Below, one piece after another: positions 34,586 through 45,527 of a DNA stretch of 64,000 nt. The notes beneath the pieces are model-generated. The model searched no databases and was not told the origin of the DNA. It saw only the letters and a list, made by a program, of their open reading frames with translations. How positions within the stretch are numbered: the stretch's first letter is position 1; each line of letters starts with the position of its first letter. The DNA comes from Maridesulfovibrio ferrireducens (GTDB lineage Bacteria; Desulfobacterota; Desulfovibrionia; Desulfovibrionales; Desulfovibrionaceae), in contig NZ_JAEINN010000001.1 in assembly GCF_016342405.1 (NCBI RefSeq), positions 248,001 through 312,000 of the forward strand. Reading direction: 5' to 3'. Both the position numbers and the translations under genes were made by a program.

Positions 34586-37078
34586 ATGAGTCTGGACGAG
34601 ATCCTTGAATCACCACGGCTGATGATGAAGCTCAGCTTTCCTCCGGTGATGCTTCAACTGATGGAGGAGGCTGCCAAGCCTGAGCCTGATTTTTCTGTGT
34701 TGGGAAAAATTATCAGCATGGACCCGGCTCTTTCAACTACCATACTTAATCTGGTCAACTCTCCTTTCTATGGTTTGTCACAGGAAGTTTCAGATCTTAA
34801 GCGTGCTGCGATAGTTCTGGGAACGAGAGAGTTGCTCAATCTTGCGGTTACTGTTTCGTTTCAAAAACATATTTCTGACCATCTTGAGAAACAAGACTAC
34901 AAGATTTACAGCGATTGGATGCTCACCGTGTGGGGAGCTATTTCCGCTCAATTGATTGCTTCCAGAATTTGTCCTGAGTATGCTGACAAGATGTATCTTT
35001 GCTGTCTTCTTAAAGATATATCCTTGTTGTTTCTCAGATGTGCTGCCCCTGATGAAATTCCTGAGATGTTTTCAAATGATTCGGTTACAAGATCTTATTC
35101 CGGTCAGGCAGAAGCTGAGAATGATAGTTGGGGCATGACTCATGGAGCACTCAGTCAACTTTTGCTTTCTCGCTGGAAACTTAAGACTCTTGAATGTCCA
35201 TCCATCCTGCATCATCATTCTTTAGAAGAATTAGATTCTTTCGATTTGCCGACTCAGGCTGTAATTCTGGGTACTAAGTGGGCCGAGATGGAACTGGGCA
35301 ATTCTTCTGCTCCTTTTAATGTTTTGCAGTTTGAAGTTCAGCTTCAAAACGCTTTGGATATGGATGAAGAAACTATTGAAGATTTTAGAAGTGTTTGCCG
35401 TACTAAATTTCAATCCATGCTTAATACATTGGGAATGGATGAAGGTGGGAGTGGAACCCATTTTTATAACCATTCCATAAAGACACTTCAAGCCAGTTAT
35501 TTTATGAGCCTCGAGCTTCTTACAGCCGAAGGTGGAGTGGATTCAATCTCCCGGATAATAGGGCGCCATGTTAAGCTTAACTGGGATATAAATGAATGGG
35601 AACTTGTTCTTAAGTCTCCGGATTTTGATAAATATTATTTGTATAGAGTCGGAGAGTCAGGACTGGAAAGGGTTTTCTCACAGGTTGATAAAAAAGACCT
35701 CAAGTGGACTGTGCGAGCTGATGGTATAACCATTTCCAGCCGTGGTGTTTTCCTTGGTGAGTTTCGGTGTTTGTGTCCGGGGCTTTCTGAGAGTGAGAAG
35801 AATGATTTAAAATTATATTTCAGATTTATAGGTCAGGCTTATGAGCATTACAGCCTAAGGCAGCATTTGCTGGAAGGGCGGGCTGTAACTCTTGAAACTC
35901 TGCCTCTCGGGATTGCCCGCCTAGATATTCAGGGCAGTGTTCTTGATATGAACGATGAGATGGTACGTATTATTGGAGGAACTGGAATCTCCGGAGCGAA
36001 GGAGTTCAGTGAATTATTTAATATGGGTGTCGGTGCTGGACTTGGCAAGGGATGGGCTGAGTTTCTTGCAGATAACTCCAAAACTTCTTTCAGCAAAATC
36101 CTTTGTGTAAGACTTCGTACGGGTGGAATCCCGCGTGATGCATGCCTTTATATTTCTGCATATAAGCAGAAAAGTGGAGAAGATTGGCTCATTTCGGTAA
36201 TTATGGAAGATGTTCGCGAAATTTCGGAAACTCAGATTCAGGCGCTTAAGCAGAAAGATTTTCTGGAAGGTCTTATTGATTCCATGCGTGATGTTGTTTT
36301 CACTGTCGATGTTCGCGGAAATATACATTATGTATCATCTCGCTATTCCAAAATTTTTCTAGGACGTAATCTCTTTGATATAGCGACTCCCTCAGGTGCT
36401 TTTACCGGCCGATGGGGTCCTGAACTGTTTGAGCAGCCTAAATCTGTTGTGGAAGTTTTGATGAAAAGAACGGATTCTACTGGATTACCGTTTGAACTTG
36501 TCATCAGTAAGCTTGAAGGGGCGGGTGAGAAATATTTGATCGTCGCCCGAGATATGACTGCTATCAGAAGGCTGGAAGAAAAACTGAAAAAACAGGCTGT
36601 CTTTGACGGACTGACAGAGTTGTTCAATCATACTCAGTTCAACACGATGCTCGGCCGTGAAATAACCCGTAGCAAAAGAACCGGGCGTCCTGTCGGTATA
36701 TTGTTTTTTGATTTGGACGGGTTCAAAAAAGTTAATGATACAGAGGGACATCAGGCCGGAGATGATGTCTTGAAAAGTGTCGCAGTTATTTTGAAGGAAG
36801 AACTCAGAGCAGGAATGGATTTTCCGTGTCGATACGGCGGAGATGAGTTTGGAGTGATTGTTACAGAGGTCCGGCCTGAATCCCTTGAAATGATAGGGAA
36901 TAGAATTCGGATGAAAATAGAGACTAAATTTTCAGGAAGAGTCACCATCAGTGGCGGTATGACCGTTTATGAAGATGGAGATTCTCCGGTCAGTATGCTT
37001 AAGCGGGCTGACACAGCGGCATATGATGCCAAGGATTTGGGTGGTAATTTGTTGAAATGGGCGAAAAAAGAATCTTGA
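34586..37078 (+). CDS. HDOD-PAS-GGDEF signalling protein (predicted diguanylate cyclase)
   Basis: 830 residues. Domains in order: HDOD (about 15-215; MDPALSTTILNLVNSPFYG and IVLGTRELLNLAVTVSF), a GAF-like or PAS-like middle region (about 300-420), PAS-type segments (about 435-545 and 560-665; MRDVVFTVDVRGNIHYVSSRYSKIF in part), and a C-terminal GGDEF domain (about 668-826) with intact RYGGDEF at 749-755 and DLDGFKKVND. The inhibitory RxxD site before GGDEF is not in place (the Arg is shifted by one). It should make cyclic di-GMP, possibly without product inhibition. HDOD domains occur in signalling proteins but lack HD-nuclease chemistry. AGGAGC upstream supports ATG 34586. No membrane segment. 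Confidence 0.9.
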   Translation: MSLDEILESPRLMMKLSFPPVMLQLMEEAAKPEPDFSVLGKIISMDPALSTTILNLVNSPFYGLSQEVSDLKRAAIVLGTRELLNLAVTVSFQKHISDHLEKQDYKIYSDWMLTVWGAISAQLIASRICPEYADKMYLCCLLKDISLLFLRCAAPDEIPEMFSNDSVTRSYSGQAEAENDSWGMTHGALSQLLLSRWKLKTLECPSILHHHSLEELDSFDLPTQAVILGTKWAEMELGNSSAPFNVLQFEVQLQNALDMDEETIEDFRSVCRTKFQSMLNTLGMDEGGSGTHFYNHSIKTLQASYFMSLELLTAEGGVDSISRIIGRHVKLNWDINEWELVLKSPDFDKYYLYRVGESGLERVFSQVDKKDLKWTVRADGITISSRGVFLGEFRCLCPGLSESEKNDLKLYFRFIGQAYEHYSLRQHLLEGRAVTLETLPLGIARLDIQGSVLDMNDEMVRIIGGTGISGAKEFSELFNMGVGAGLGKGWAEFLADNSKTSFSKILCVRLRTGGIPRDACLYISAYKQKSGEDWLISVIMEDVREISETQIQALKQKDFLEGLIDSMRDVVFTVDVRGNIHYVSSRYSKIFLGRNLFDIATPSGAFTGRWGPELFEQPKSVVEVLMKRTDSTGLPFELVISKLEGAGEKYLIVARDMTAIRRLEEKLKKQAVFDGLTELFNHTQFNTMLGREITRSKRTGRPVGILFFDLDGFKKVNDTEGHQAGDDVLKSVAVILKEELRAGMDFPCRYGGDEFGVIVTEVRPESLEMIGNRIRMKIETKFSGRVTISGGMTVYEDGDSPVSMLKRADTAAYDAKDLGGNLLKWAKKES

Positions 37079-37124
37079 GCGTACAGCTGAGATTTTATTA
37101 TTTATATTAAAAAAGGAGATAACC

Positions 37125-40103
37125 ATGCTCTGGCGGGTTGAGGTTGGTCTTAAAAAGAATGTCCGGGATGTTCACGGGAATAAAGTTTCCCGTAAAATCA
37201 GGGAAGAGCTCGGCATAGAAGCCGGCGAAGTCCGGACCATTAAAGTTTATACTGTTGAAGGTCTTGAAAAAGCCGATATTGATAAGGTGCTGGAGCTTGG
37301 AGTTCTGCATGATCCTGTCCTGCACATTCCGTCTCTTACCCCTCTTGCGGCTGACTTCGCCTGGAATTTGGAAGTCGGATTTCGTCCGGGTGTAACGGAT
37401 AACGAAGGTCGCACTGCAAAAGAATCTCTGGTTCTGGTTATTAATCCTGAAGATGCTGCAAAAGTTAAGGTTTACACCTCTACTCAGTACATTTTTTCAG
37501 AAAAGCTTGAGAAAGAGCAGATTGCATCTATTGCAAAAGATCTTTTAGCTAACGAATTGATTCAGCGTTACGAAATTTGTTCTGCTGACGAATGGGAAAA
37601 ATCTCCCGGATTTGAAGCTAAAGCGGCTCAAGTCACAGGCAAAGCCAGTGACGAAGTTGCAATTATTGATCTTCTTGCAATGAATGATGATGAAATGATG
37701 GCGTTCAGCCGTGCAAATACTCTCGCCATGAGTATTGAAGAATTTCATTCCATTCGTGATTACTACTCTGATCCCGAAGTTCTTGCAGAACGCAAGAAAA
37801 TGGGGATTGATCCTAATCCCACAGATGCTGAACTTGAAGCTCTTGCACAGACATGGTCTGAGCACTGCAAGCACAAAATTTTCAGTTCTAAAATTGAATA
37901 CGAGAACAGAGAGACCGGAGTATCTACTACCGTAGACAGTCTCTACAAATCCTGCATTCAGAATACCACCAAGGAAATTCGTAAAGACAAAGGCGATGAT
38001 GACTTTTGTCTGTCAGTTTTCAAGGACAATGCCGGGGTTATCAAATTTAATGAGAAGCTGAATGTTTGCGTTAAAATGGAAACTCACAACAGTCCTTCCG
38101 CTCTTGACCCTTACGGCGGAGCGCTGACAGGAATTGTTGGTGTTAACCGCGACCCTATGGGAACCGGACTGGGTGCAAACCTTCTTTGTAACACTGATGT
38201 TTTCTGTTTTGCTTCCCCTTTTTACGAAGGAGAACTTCCTCCGCGTTTACTTCATCCTCGCAGAGTTCTTGAAGGAGTTCGCGAAGGTGTTGAACACGGC
38301 GGTAATAAATCAGGTGTGCCTACTGTAAACGGTTCCATTGTTTTCGATGAAAGATACCTCGGTAAACCTCTTGTTTATTGCGGAACTGTCGGAACAATGC
38401 CCGTCAAGGTTGCCGGACGTTTGAGCCATGAAAAGAAAGCCCAGGTCGGCGATATTATCGTTATGACAGGTGGTCGTATCGGTAAAGACGGAATTCACGG
38501 CGCAACTTTCTCATCCGAAGAATTGCACGAAGGATCTCCTGCTACAGCTGTTCAGATTGGTGACCCTATCACTCAGCGCAAGATGTATGATTGCCTCATG
38601 CGCGCCCGTGATACCGGGCTATATAGTGCTATTACTGATAACGGAGCCGGCGGGTTGTCTTCTTCCGTTGGAGAAATGGCTGAAGATACCGGTGGCTGTG
38701 ATCTCGATCTCGCTAAGGCTCCGCTTAAATATGACGGTCTTAAGCCTTGGGAAATTCTTGTTTCCGAAGCTCAGGAGCGTATGACTCTGGCTGTTCCTCC
38801 CGAAAAGCTGGACGAGTTCATGGCCTTGGCAAAAGAGATGGACGTTGAAGCAACTGCGCTCGGTACTTACACAGACAGCGGTATCTATAATATCAGATAC
38901 GGTGATAAGCCTGTTGCAGCTCTTCGTATGGACTTCCTGCATGACGGTGTGCCTCAGATGCAGCTTAAAGCTGTCTGGGACCGTCCAGTTGTTGATTTCA
39001 AAGGTGAGCCGGAAGTTAAAGATCATACTGCTCTGCTTAAAGATATGCTTGGCAGACTTAATATATGCAGTAAAGAATACGTCATCCGTCAGTATGACCA
39101 CGAGGTTCAGGGACGCAGTGTCGTCAAACCTCTGGTCGGTAAGAAGCAGGACGGTCCCGCTGATGCCGGTGTGCTGAGACCTGACCTTGATTCCGATAAG
39201 GGGCTTGTTGTCTCTCACGGAATATGTCCTAAGTTCAGTGACCTCGACACATACTGGATGATGGCTAATGCCATTGATGAAGCTGTCAGAAATGCCGTAG
39301 CCGTGGGTGGTGACATTTCACACATGGCCGGAATTGATAACTTCTGCTGGTGTGATCCGGTTCAATCCGAAACAACTCCTGACGGACATTACAAGCTTGC
39401 TCAGTTGGTCAGAGCTAATCAGGCTCTTTCTCACTTCAGCCGCGCATATGGCGTGCCTTGTATCTCCGGTAAAGACTCAATGAAAAATGACTACAAGGGC
39501 GGGGGCGTAAAAATATCCATTCCTCCAACGGTCCTTTTCTCTGCGGTCGGGATTGTTCCTGATGTTAATAAGTGCGTCACTTCAGATTTCAAGAATCCCG
39601 GTGATTTTGTGTATGTTCTAGGTATTACCAGAAATGAACTTGGCGGCTCGGAAGTTTCTTCTCAGCTCGATTTTGTTCATCCTTCTGTTCCGCATGTAGA
39701 AGCTCTTACTGCCCTTAAACGTTATGAAACAGTTCAGACAGCCATGAGCCAGGGGCTTATTTCAGCCTGTCATGACCTTTCTGACGGTGGACTCGGAGTT
39801 GCTCTTGCTGAGATGTCAATCGGCGGTAGAATCGGCGTAGAGGCTGATCTTTGTTCCGTTCCTTCCGAGTATGGTTTGAGTACTCTAGCTATCCTTTACA
39901 GTGAATCTGCAAGTAGATTTGTTGTGACTGTATCGCCTGAGCATGCTCAGAAGTTTGAAGCCCTCTTCGAAGGACAGGTTTTCGGACGTATAGGTATGAC
40001 AACCGGACTTGATACTTTCGGCCTTGCAGAAGGAACAACCGGAATAGTCAGAAGCAAGATTCACCTTCTTGCAGATGCCTTCAAAGGCACTCTCGACTGG
40101 TAG
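37125..40103 (+). CDS. purL: Phosphoribosylformylglycinamidine synthase, PurS-PurS-PurL fusion
   Basis: Fourth step of purine synthesis: FGAR to FGAM using ammonia delivered by a glutaminase. 992 residues. The first 170 residues contain two PurS-like segments (EVGLKKNVRDVHGNKVSRK at 6-24 and EVGFRPGVTDNEGRTAKES at about 82-100), each with the beta-strand/GVxDxxG pattern of PurS. The PurL part (about 215-990) has AQTWSEHCKHK, KMETHNSPSALDPYGGALTG (core ETHNSPS), and ATP loops; the C-terminal glutaminase domain (PurQ) is absent, so a separate PurQ is needed. AAAGGAGATAACC precedes the ATG. Terminator follows. Confidence 0.92.
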   Translation: MLWRVEVGLKKNVRDVHGNKVSRKIREELGIEAGEVRTIKVYTVEGLEKADIDKVLELGVLHDPVLHIPSLTPLAADFAWNLEVGFRPGVTDNEGRTAKESLVLVINPEDAAKVKVYTSTQYIFSEKLEKEQIASIAKDLLANELIQRYEICSADEWEKSPGFEAKAAQVTGKASDEVAIIDLLAMNDDEMMAFSRANTLAMSIEEFHSIRDYYSDPEVLAERKKMGIDPNPTDAELEALAQTWSEHCKHKIFSSKIEYENRETGVSTTVDSLYKSCIQNTTKEIRKDKGDDDFCLSVFKDNAGVIKFNEKLNVCVKMETHNSPSALDPYGGALTGIVGVNRDPMGTGLGANLLCNTDVFCFASPFYEGELPPRLLHPRRVLEGVREGVEHGGNKSGVPTVNGSIVFDERYLGKPLVYCGTVGTMPVKVAGRLSHEKKAQVGDIIVMTGGRIGKDGIHGATFSSEELHEGSPATAVQIGDPITQRKMYDCLMRARDTGLYSAITDNGAGGLSSSVGEMAEDTGGCDLDLAKAPLKYDGLKPWEILVSEAQERMTLAVPPEKLDEFMALAKEMDVEATALGTYTDSGIYNIRYGDKPVAALRMDFLHDGVPQMQLKAVWDRPVVDFKGEPEVKDHTALLKDMLGRLNICSKEYVIRQYDHEVQGRSVVKPLVGKKQDGPADAGVLRPDLDSDKGLVVSHGICPKFSDLDTYWMMANAIDEAVRNAVAVGGDISHMAGIDNFCWCDPVQSETTPDGHYKLAQLVRANQALSHFSRAYGVPCISGKDSMKNDYKGGGVKISIPPTVLFSAVGIVPDVNKCVTSDFKNPGDFVYVLGITRNELGGSEVSSQLDFVHPSVPHVEALTALKRYETVQTAMSQGLISACHDLSDGGLGVALAEMSIGGRIGVEADLCSVPSEYGLSTLAILYSESASRFVVTVSPEHAQKFEALFEGQVFGRIGMTTGLDTFGLAEGTTGIVRSKIHLLADAFKGTLDW

Positions 40104-40126
40104 ATTCTGTACGAAATATTGCTTTT

Positions 40127-40166
40127 AGAAGAGCCGCATCGGTTAATTTCGATGCGGCTCTTTTTT
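40127..40166 (+). terminator. Terminator after purL
   Basis: AGAGCCGCATC and GATGCGGCTCT pair perfectly around a 10-base loop, followed by six Ts. Confidence 0.9.
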
Positions 40167-40187
40167 ATGGGAAGAGATAGGCAATTA

Positions 40188-40221
40188 AAAAGGCCCGGAA
40201 GCGTGAGCTTCCGGGCCTTTA
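40188..40221 (-). terminator. Terminator after groL
   Basis: AAAGGCCCGGAAGC, loop GTGA, GCTTCCGGGCCTTT: a 14-bp stem with Ts following on the minus strand, 29 bases beyond the groL stop. Confidence 0.9.
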
Positions 40222-40249
40222 ATATTTATAACCGTGAAGTTAAAGACTT

Positions 40250-41836
<1,587 letters not shown>

Positions 41837-41894
41837 TTAAAGATCCTCCTGAGAGAAATTCGTTTGATTTATATATAGAGGCGCTAGCGGAAAA

Positions 41895-42167
41895 TTATTC
41901 AACAACTGCGAGAATTTCTTCTTCGCGCATGATGATGAAGTCTTCACCATCAATAGAAAGTTCGTTGCCTGCATATTTAGCGAAGAGCACAACGTCACCT
42001 TCTTTTACGGACATGGGAGCTTTGTCTTTACCTGGTCCGGCTGCAGCAACAACACCTTTCATAGGCTTTTCCTGAGCGGAATCAGGGATGATAATACCAC
42101 CGGCTGTTTTCTGTTCGCTTTCCAGACGCTTAATGAGTACGCGATCCTGTAACGGTTTGAGAGTCAT
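41895..42167 (-). CDS. groS: Co-chaperonin GroES
   Basis: Heptameric lid for GroEL. 90 residues, normal length. [13 protein letters not shown] at the start, the mobile loop [19 protein letters not shown] (about 20-38; IIIP is the GroEL contact) and [19 protein letters not shown] near the end are characteristic. AGGAGGAAAC precedes the ATG. First gene of groS-groL. A CTTGAAT box on the minus strand about 110 bases upstream is a possible sigma-32 -35 element, but no convincing CCCCAT-type -10 was found. Confidence 0.97.
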   Translation of the reverse strand: MTLKPLQDRVLIKRLESEQKTAGGIIIPDSAQEKPMKGVVAAAGPGKDKAPMSVKEGDVVLFAKYAGNELSIDGEDFIIMREEEILAVVE

Positions 42168-42679
42168 GTTTCCTCCTGAACTAAATAAAGTATTGGTTGA
42201 TAATCACTTAATAATCTGCGGGGTTGTGGCAGATTCTTCTTTGATTTTTAAAGTCGAGTTGCCTATTGTGTCATTCAAGGCAGTTCGCTTCATGCGTATG
42301 AAGTTGAATTAAATTAAGACAGAAGAGCAATATGTCAACACCGTATAATGAAAAAAACGGTATTAAAGTATTTGATTTTGCTTTTCGTTGAAAGGAGTGA
42401 TCTGTATATGTCTCTTAATTCAAAAAGTATAGAAATTATACGGTTCAGCTTGACAATTAGCAGTTCTTCCCTGTAGTCCGCCACGTCCAGCCAAAAAAGG
42501 TTAAATAATGTTTTGCTTTTGTATAAAGCTTGATTTGATATCATTCTGATAAAAGTAATGCTTAGTCAGTTATGATTTGATATTACCCTATGGCTTTTTA
42601 TTGTTTAATGGTGTAGTGGGCCTGTTGGGGTACGGATATACCGCTCGGGTTGCGGTTTAAAAAAATGAAGGAGTTTATT
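42168..42679. other. 512-base divergent intergenic region between groS and the HU gene
   Basis: AT-rich spacer holding promoters in both directions. I see several TTGA-type -35 candidates but no clear pair. GGTACGGATATACC and CCGC...GCGG near 42630-42657 can fold just before the HU ribosome site. A 22-codon frame at 42408 with AAAGGAG upstream is noted but not called. No CIRCE motif (TTAGCACTC) is present. Confidence 0.5.
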
Positions 42680-42952
42680 ATGAGTAAGACTGTTCTTGTT
42701 AAGAAGTTCCGGGAAAAATTAGACATGAGTGCTAAAGATGCTTCCGCAGCGATTGACGGAGTTCTCGGTGCAATTGAAGATGGGCTTAAGGAAGAAGGCA
42801 ATGTGACCCTTACTGGTTTCGGTACATTTAAAACTGTTGAACGTTCCGCACGTACAGGTCGTAACCCTCAGACTGGCCAGGCCATTGAGATCCCTGCTTC
42901 TCGCGGAGTAAAGTTTGCCCCCGGAAAATTTCTTAAGGACGCAGTTAAATAA
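42680..42952 (+). CDS. hup: HU-family DNA-binding protein
   Basis: Nucleoid protein that bends DNA non-specifically as a dimer. 90 residues, the standard length. The start is ATG 42680 (AAGGAG seven bases upstream), giving MSKTVLVKKFREKL; the frame from 42650 adds 10 spurious residues. The arm signature GFGTFKTVERSARTGRNP (about 46-63) with the conserved Arg-x-Gly-x-Asn-Pro and a C-terminal GKFLKDAVK are diagnostic. It is followed by a strong terminator and is probably monocistronic. Confidence 0.95.
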   Translation: MSKTVLVKKFREKLDMSAKDASAAIDGVLGAIEDGLKEEGNVTLTGFGTFKTVERSARTGRNPQTGQAIEIPASRGVKFAPGKFLKDAVK

Positions 42953-42972
42953 GCTTATTCAATATTGACTGT

Positions 42973-43009
42973 TAAGCCGCTTCCGGGGATTCCGGGGGCG
43001 GCTTTTTTT
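42973..43009 (+). terminator. Terminator after the HU gene
   Basis: AAGCCGC and GCGGCTT arms with inner CCGGGGA/TTCCGGG pairing, followed by seven Ts. Confidence 0.85.
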
Positions 43010-43162
43010 ATGCCTGATGATAAAAGTTTAATTTTGATAAATCTGACCAGTATAAATTCTTTATTTTTTGCTAAAGGCCGTTTGTGAAAGTTCTGGTTGC
43101 GTGAACTTCCGGCAAGATCTAAGCGTATTGATACTAAATTGTTATTTACGGAGTAATGTTAA

Positions 43163-44533
43163 ATGTCTTCTCTTTGGACCAGACCTTTCGGCTACCGGGA
43201 TGTTTTAAAAATAAGCCTGCCTCTTGCTGTAAGTATGGCTTCGACCACTCTTATGCAGATCACTGACAGGATCTTTCTGGGAAGATATTCGGTTGAAGCT
43301 ATTGCCGCCGCGCTTCCAGCTGGAATCCTTGCGTTTTTATTTATATCCTTTTTTATGGGCGTTGCCAGCTACATCAATGTTTTTATCGCTCAGTATACCG
43401 GTGCCGTAAGACCTGACAAAGTCGCAACGAGTCTCTGGCAGGGTATATATTTTTCACTTGGCGCTTGGGTTATTTTAATTCTGGTAGGTCATTTTTTGAC
43501 CCCTTTGCTTGTTCTTGGCGGTCATCCACCGGATGTTACTGAACTTGAAACTCAGTATTTTAGAATTTTGATGTTTGGAGCCGGTTTGCCTGTGCTTGAT
43601 ACTGCTCTTTCAAGCTTTTATTCAGGTCGTGGTTTGACTCGAACCGTTATGCTCGTAAATATGACGGGTGCTTTGGTTAATATACCGCTCGACTATGCAC
43701 TTATTAATGGTTTCTGGTTTTTCCCGGAAATGGGTATCCAAGGGGCCGGAATAGCTACCGTTGCAGCCGGGGCCGTAATTGTAGGACTTTATTGTCCACT
43801 TATCTTTAATAGTAAGAATGAAAAGCAATATGGAATTATAAGCAATTTCAAATTTGCACCAGATCTTTTCATCCGGTTTATCAAGTATGGCCTGTCAAAT
43901 GGTACACAATTTTTTCTGGATATTTTTGCAGTAACTTTTTTTGTCTATATGGTGGGCAGGCTGGGAACAACTATCCTTGCAGCTAGTAATATAGCGCTTT
44001 CGATTGACGGGATTTCTTTTTTTCCGGCGTATGGGATTTCCGTCGGGGTAAGCACCTTAGTTGGTCAGGCAATCGGGCAGGGGCGTCCGGATTATGCTAA
44101 AAGGGCGACGGTCTGTGCGTTTCATATTACATGTGTCTGGATGCTCTTTATGGGGTTTATTTACGTCACGATTCCAGATGTATTGATAAGTATGTTTCGC
44201 CCGCATGATATAAGTGATGTTCAGTTTTTCGAAGTTCTCGAACATGGTAGAATATTCTTGCTGTTTATGGTCGTTTATATCTTTTTTGATGGACTTGCGC
44301 TCGTCTACTCCGGCGCGCTTAAGGGGGCGGGTGATGTTGTTTATGTTATGAAAGCTGTCGGGGTTTTCTGTGTAACGCTGATGGTTATTCCGTGTTATCT
44401 CGGCGTGGAAGTATTTAAGTTCGGCCCGAATTTTCTCTGGGCAATTTTTACAGCCTATGTGCTCGTGCTCAGTTTTGTTTTTTATTTCCGTTTCAAGGGT
44501 GGAAAGTGGGAAAGTATGAAAGTTATCGAATAG
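43163..44533 (+). CDS. MATE-family multidrug/toxin efflux transporter
   Basis: Inner-membrane cation-coupled exporter. 456 residues with about 12 hydrophobic helices arranged as two six-helix halves; N-terminal VLKISLPLAVSMASTTLMQITDRIFLGRYS (core LPLAVSMASTTLMQITDRIFLG) and the paired segment around residue 240 (IKYGLSNGTQFFLDIFAV) are typical of MatE domains. The substrate is unknown; no regulator adjoins it. It stands alone, with terminators on both sides. AGTAATG-type ribosome site is weak (GGAG about 8 bases upstream). Confidence 0.88.
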   Translation: MSSLWTRPFGYRDVLKISLPLAVSMASTTLMQITDRIFLGRYSVEAIAAALPAGILAFLFISFFMGVASYINVFIAQYTGAVRPDKVATSLWQGIYFSLGAWVILILVGHFLTPLLVLGGHPPDVTELETQYFRILMFGAGLPVLDTALSSFYSGRGLTRTVMLVNMTGALVNIPLDYALINGFWFFPEMGIQGAGIATVAAGAVIVGLYCPLIFNSKNEKQYGIISNFKFAPDLFIRFIKYGLSNGTQFFLDIFAVTFFVYMVGRLGTTILAASNIALSIDGISFFPAYGISVGVSTLVGQAIGQGRPDYAKRATVCAFHITCVWMLFMGFIYVTIPDVLISMFRPHDISDVQFFEVLEHGRIFLLFMVVYIFFDGLALVYSGALKGAGDVVYVMKAVGVFCVTLMVIPCYLGVEVFKFGPNFLWAIFTAYVLVLSFVFYFRFKGGKWESMKVIE

Positions 44534-44561
44534 ATGGAAATTGTTTTTATCTTGAAAGCAA

Positions 44562-44599
44562 GAAGGGCATAAGAGGAATTCCTCTTATGCCTTTTATTT
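44562..44599. terminator. Bidirectional terminator between MATE and cbiM genes
   Basis: GGCATAAGAGG, loop AATT, CCTCTTATGCC: a perfect stem between convergent genes, with A-rich and T-rich flanks. Confidence 0.85.
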
Positions 44600-44625
44600 T
44601 GTGAAATTTTGAAGCAGCTATTTTG

Positions 44626-45237
44626 TTAAGCTGATTCCTGAGTGACTACCAGCATTTCCGGGCGTACCTTATATAGAAAGCTGTAAGTGAACAGGCAGAT
44701 AAAGCCTTCGATAATCATTATGGGAATATGTGAATATACGATTAGCTGAGCAACGCCGATAAAACTGTCATCGGTGAAGGATAGCGCGAAAGCAGTCAGT
44801 ATAGCAGAAAGTCCAATTGAAAGAGCACCGCACATAAAGGCAGCGATACTCATGCTTTTGCCGCCTTTGTTGAGCAGGGAGCGAAATAAGTAGTGGCAGA
44901 GAACAGCCGGTAAAGCCATTGTGGCTGTGTTGACGCCGATTACGGTAAGTCCGCCGTACTGGAAAAGGATGGCCTGCAGAAGCAGTCCTGTAAATATAGC
45001 AGGAAAGGCTGCCCAGCCGAGTATAAGCCCCATAAGTCCACTGAGAATAAGGTGTGCGCTTGAAGGACCAACAGGAATATGAATAAGCGAGGCCACAAAG
45101 AAAACTGAAGAAAGGAGAGCTACTGTAATGAGGTTTTCCGAATCGAGCTTTTTAAGACCAATAGTTGTGCCGATGGCGGTCACAGTTATTCCTACAGCAA
45201 GGACGGGAAGGGATAGAACTCCTTCAGATATGTGCAT
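44626..45237 (-). CDS. cbiM: CbiM-type energy-coupling-factor substrate component (cobalt/nickel uptake)
   Basis: Inner-membrane S-component that captures Co2+ or Ni2+ for ECF transporters. 203 residues with about six helices. The N-terminus MHISEG is the metal-binding motif of CbiM/NikM (His2 coordinates the ion), and LIHIPVGPSSAHLILSGLMGLILG (core HIPVGPSSAHLI) is the family block. CbiN, CbiQ and CbiO are not adjacent, so it must use components elsewhere or act alone. CbiM versus NikM cannot be separated by eye. The cobalamin genes in this window (cbiG, cobJ) make cobalt more likely. Confidence 0.88.
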   Translation of the reverse strand: MHISEGVLSLPVLAVGITVTAIGTTIGLKKLDSENLITVALLSSVFFVASLIHIPVGPSSAHLILSGLMGLILGWAAFPAIFTGLLLQAILFQYGGLTVIGVNTATMALPAVLCHYLFRSLLNKGGKSMSIAAFMCGALSIGLSAILTAFALSFTDDSFIGVAQLIVYSHIPIMIIEGFICLFTYSFLYKVRPEMLVVTQESA

Positions 45238-45320
45238 GGCTCACGATCCTCTTTATTATTGGGCAAGAAATTTCGGGCTTATTTTATGTTTTTAGGTGCA
45301 TGTGTGCATACTTTTTCTAG

Positions 45321-45348
45321 AAATATAGCACCACCGTGTGTGTGTCAA
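45321..45348 (-). promoter_or_regulatory. Candidate cbiM promoter
   Basis: On the minus strand TTGACA (45348-45343) and ATATTT/TATATT (about 45327-45321) are 15-16 bases apart, separated by the CACACACGG repeat. It lies about 85 bases before the cbiM ATG. No cobalamin riboswitch or NikR palindrome was seen in this leader. Confidence 0.4.
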
Positions 45349-45527
45349 GAACTCAGCATAAACTTTGCTATTGAAATTTTAAGGTTGTTACTTTTTTGTG
45401 ATCTATTTTTTTTATATGTTTTTTGATCACAGAATGATTTTTCCTAATTTTATCTGCTGCATGCAGTTTTTAGAAAATATTTAGATATTGGTGTATTTGT
45501 TGCAAAGCTAGGTGGAGGAGGAAAAAT

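Noticed and set aside
38619-39218. 199-codon minus-strand frame inside purL
   Set aside because: Overlaps conserved PurL coding sequence entirely; treated as a shadow.
42168-42300. CIRCE (HrcA) operator upstream of groS
   Set aside because: The TTAGCACTC-N9-GAGTGCTAA palindrome was looked for and is not there; only a weak CTTGAAT box is seen.
42408-42476. 22-codon frame with AAAGGAG upstream in the groS/HU spacer
   Set aside because: Too short and without conservation or terminator evidence; ribosome-site spacing is long.
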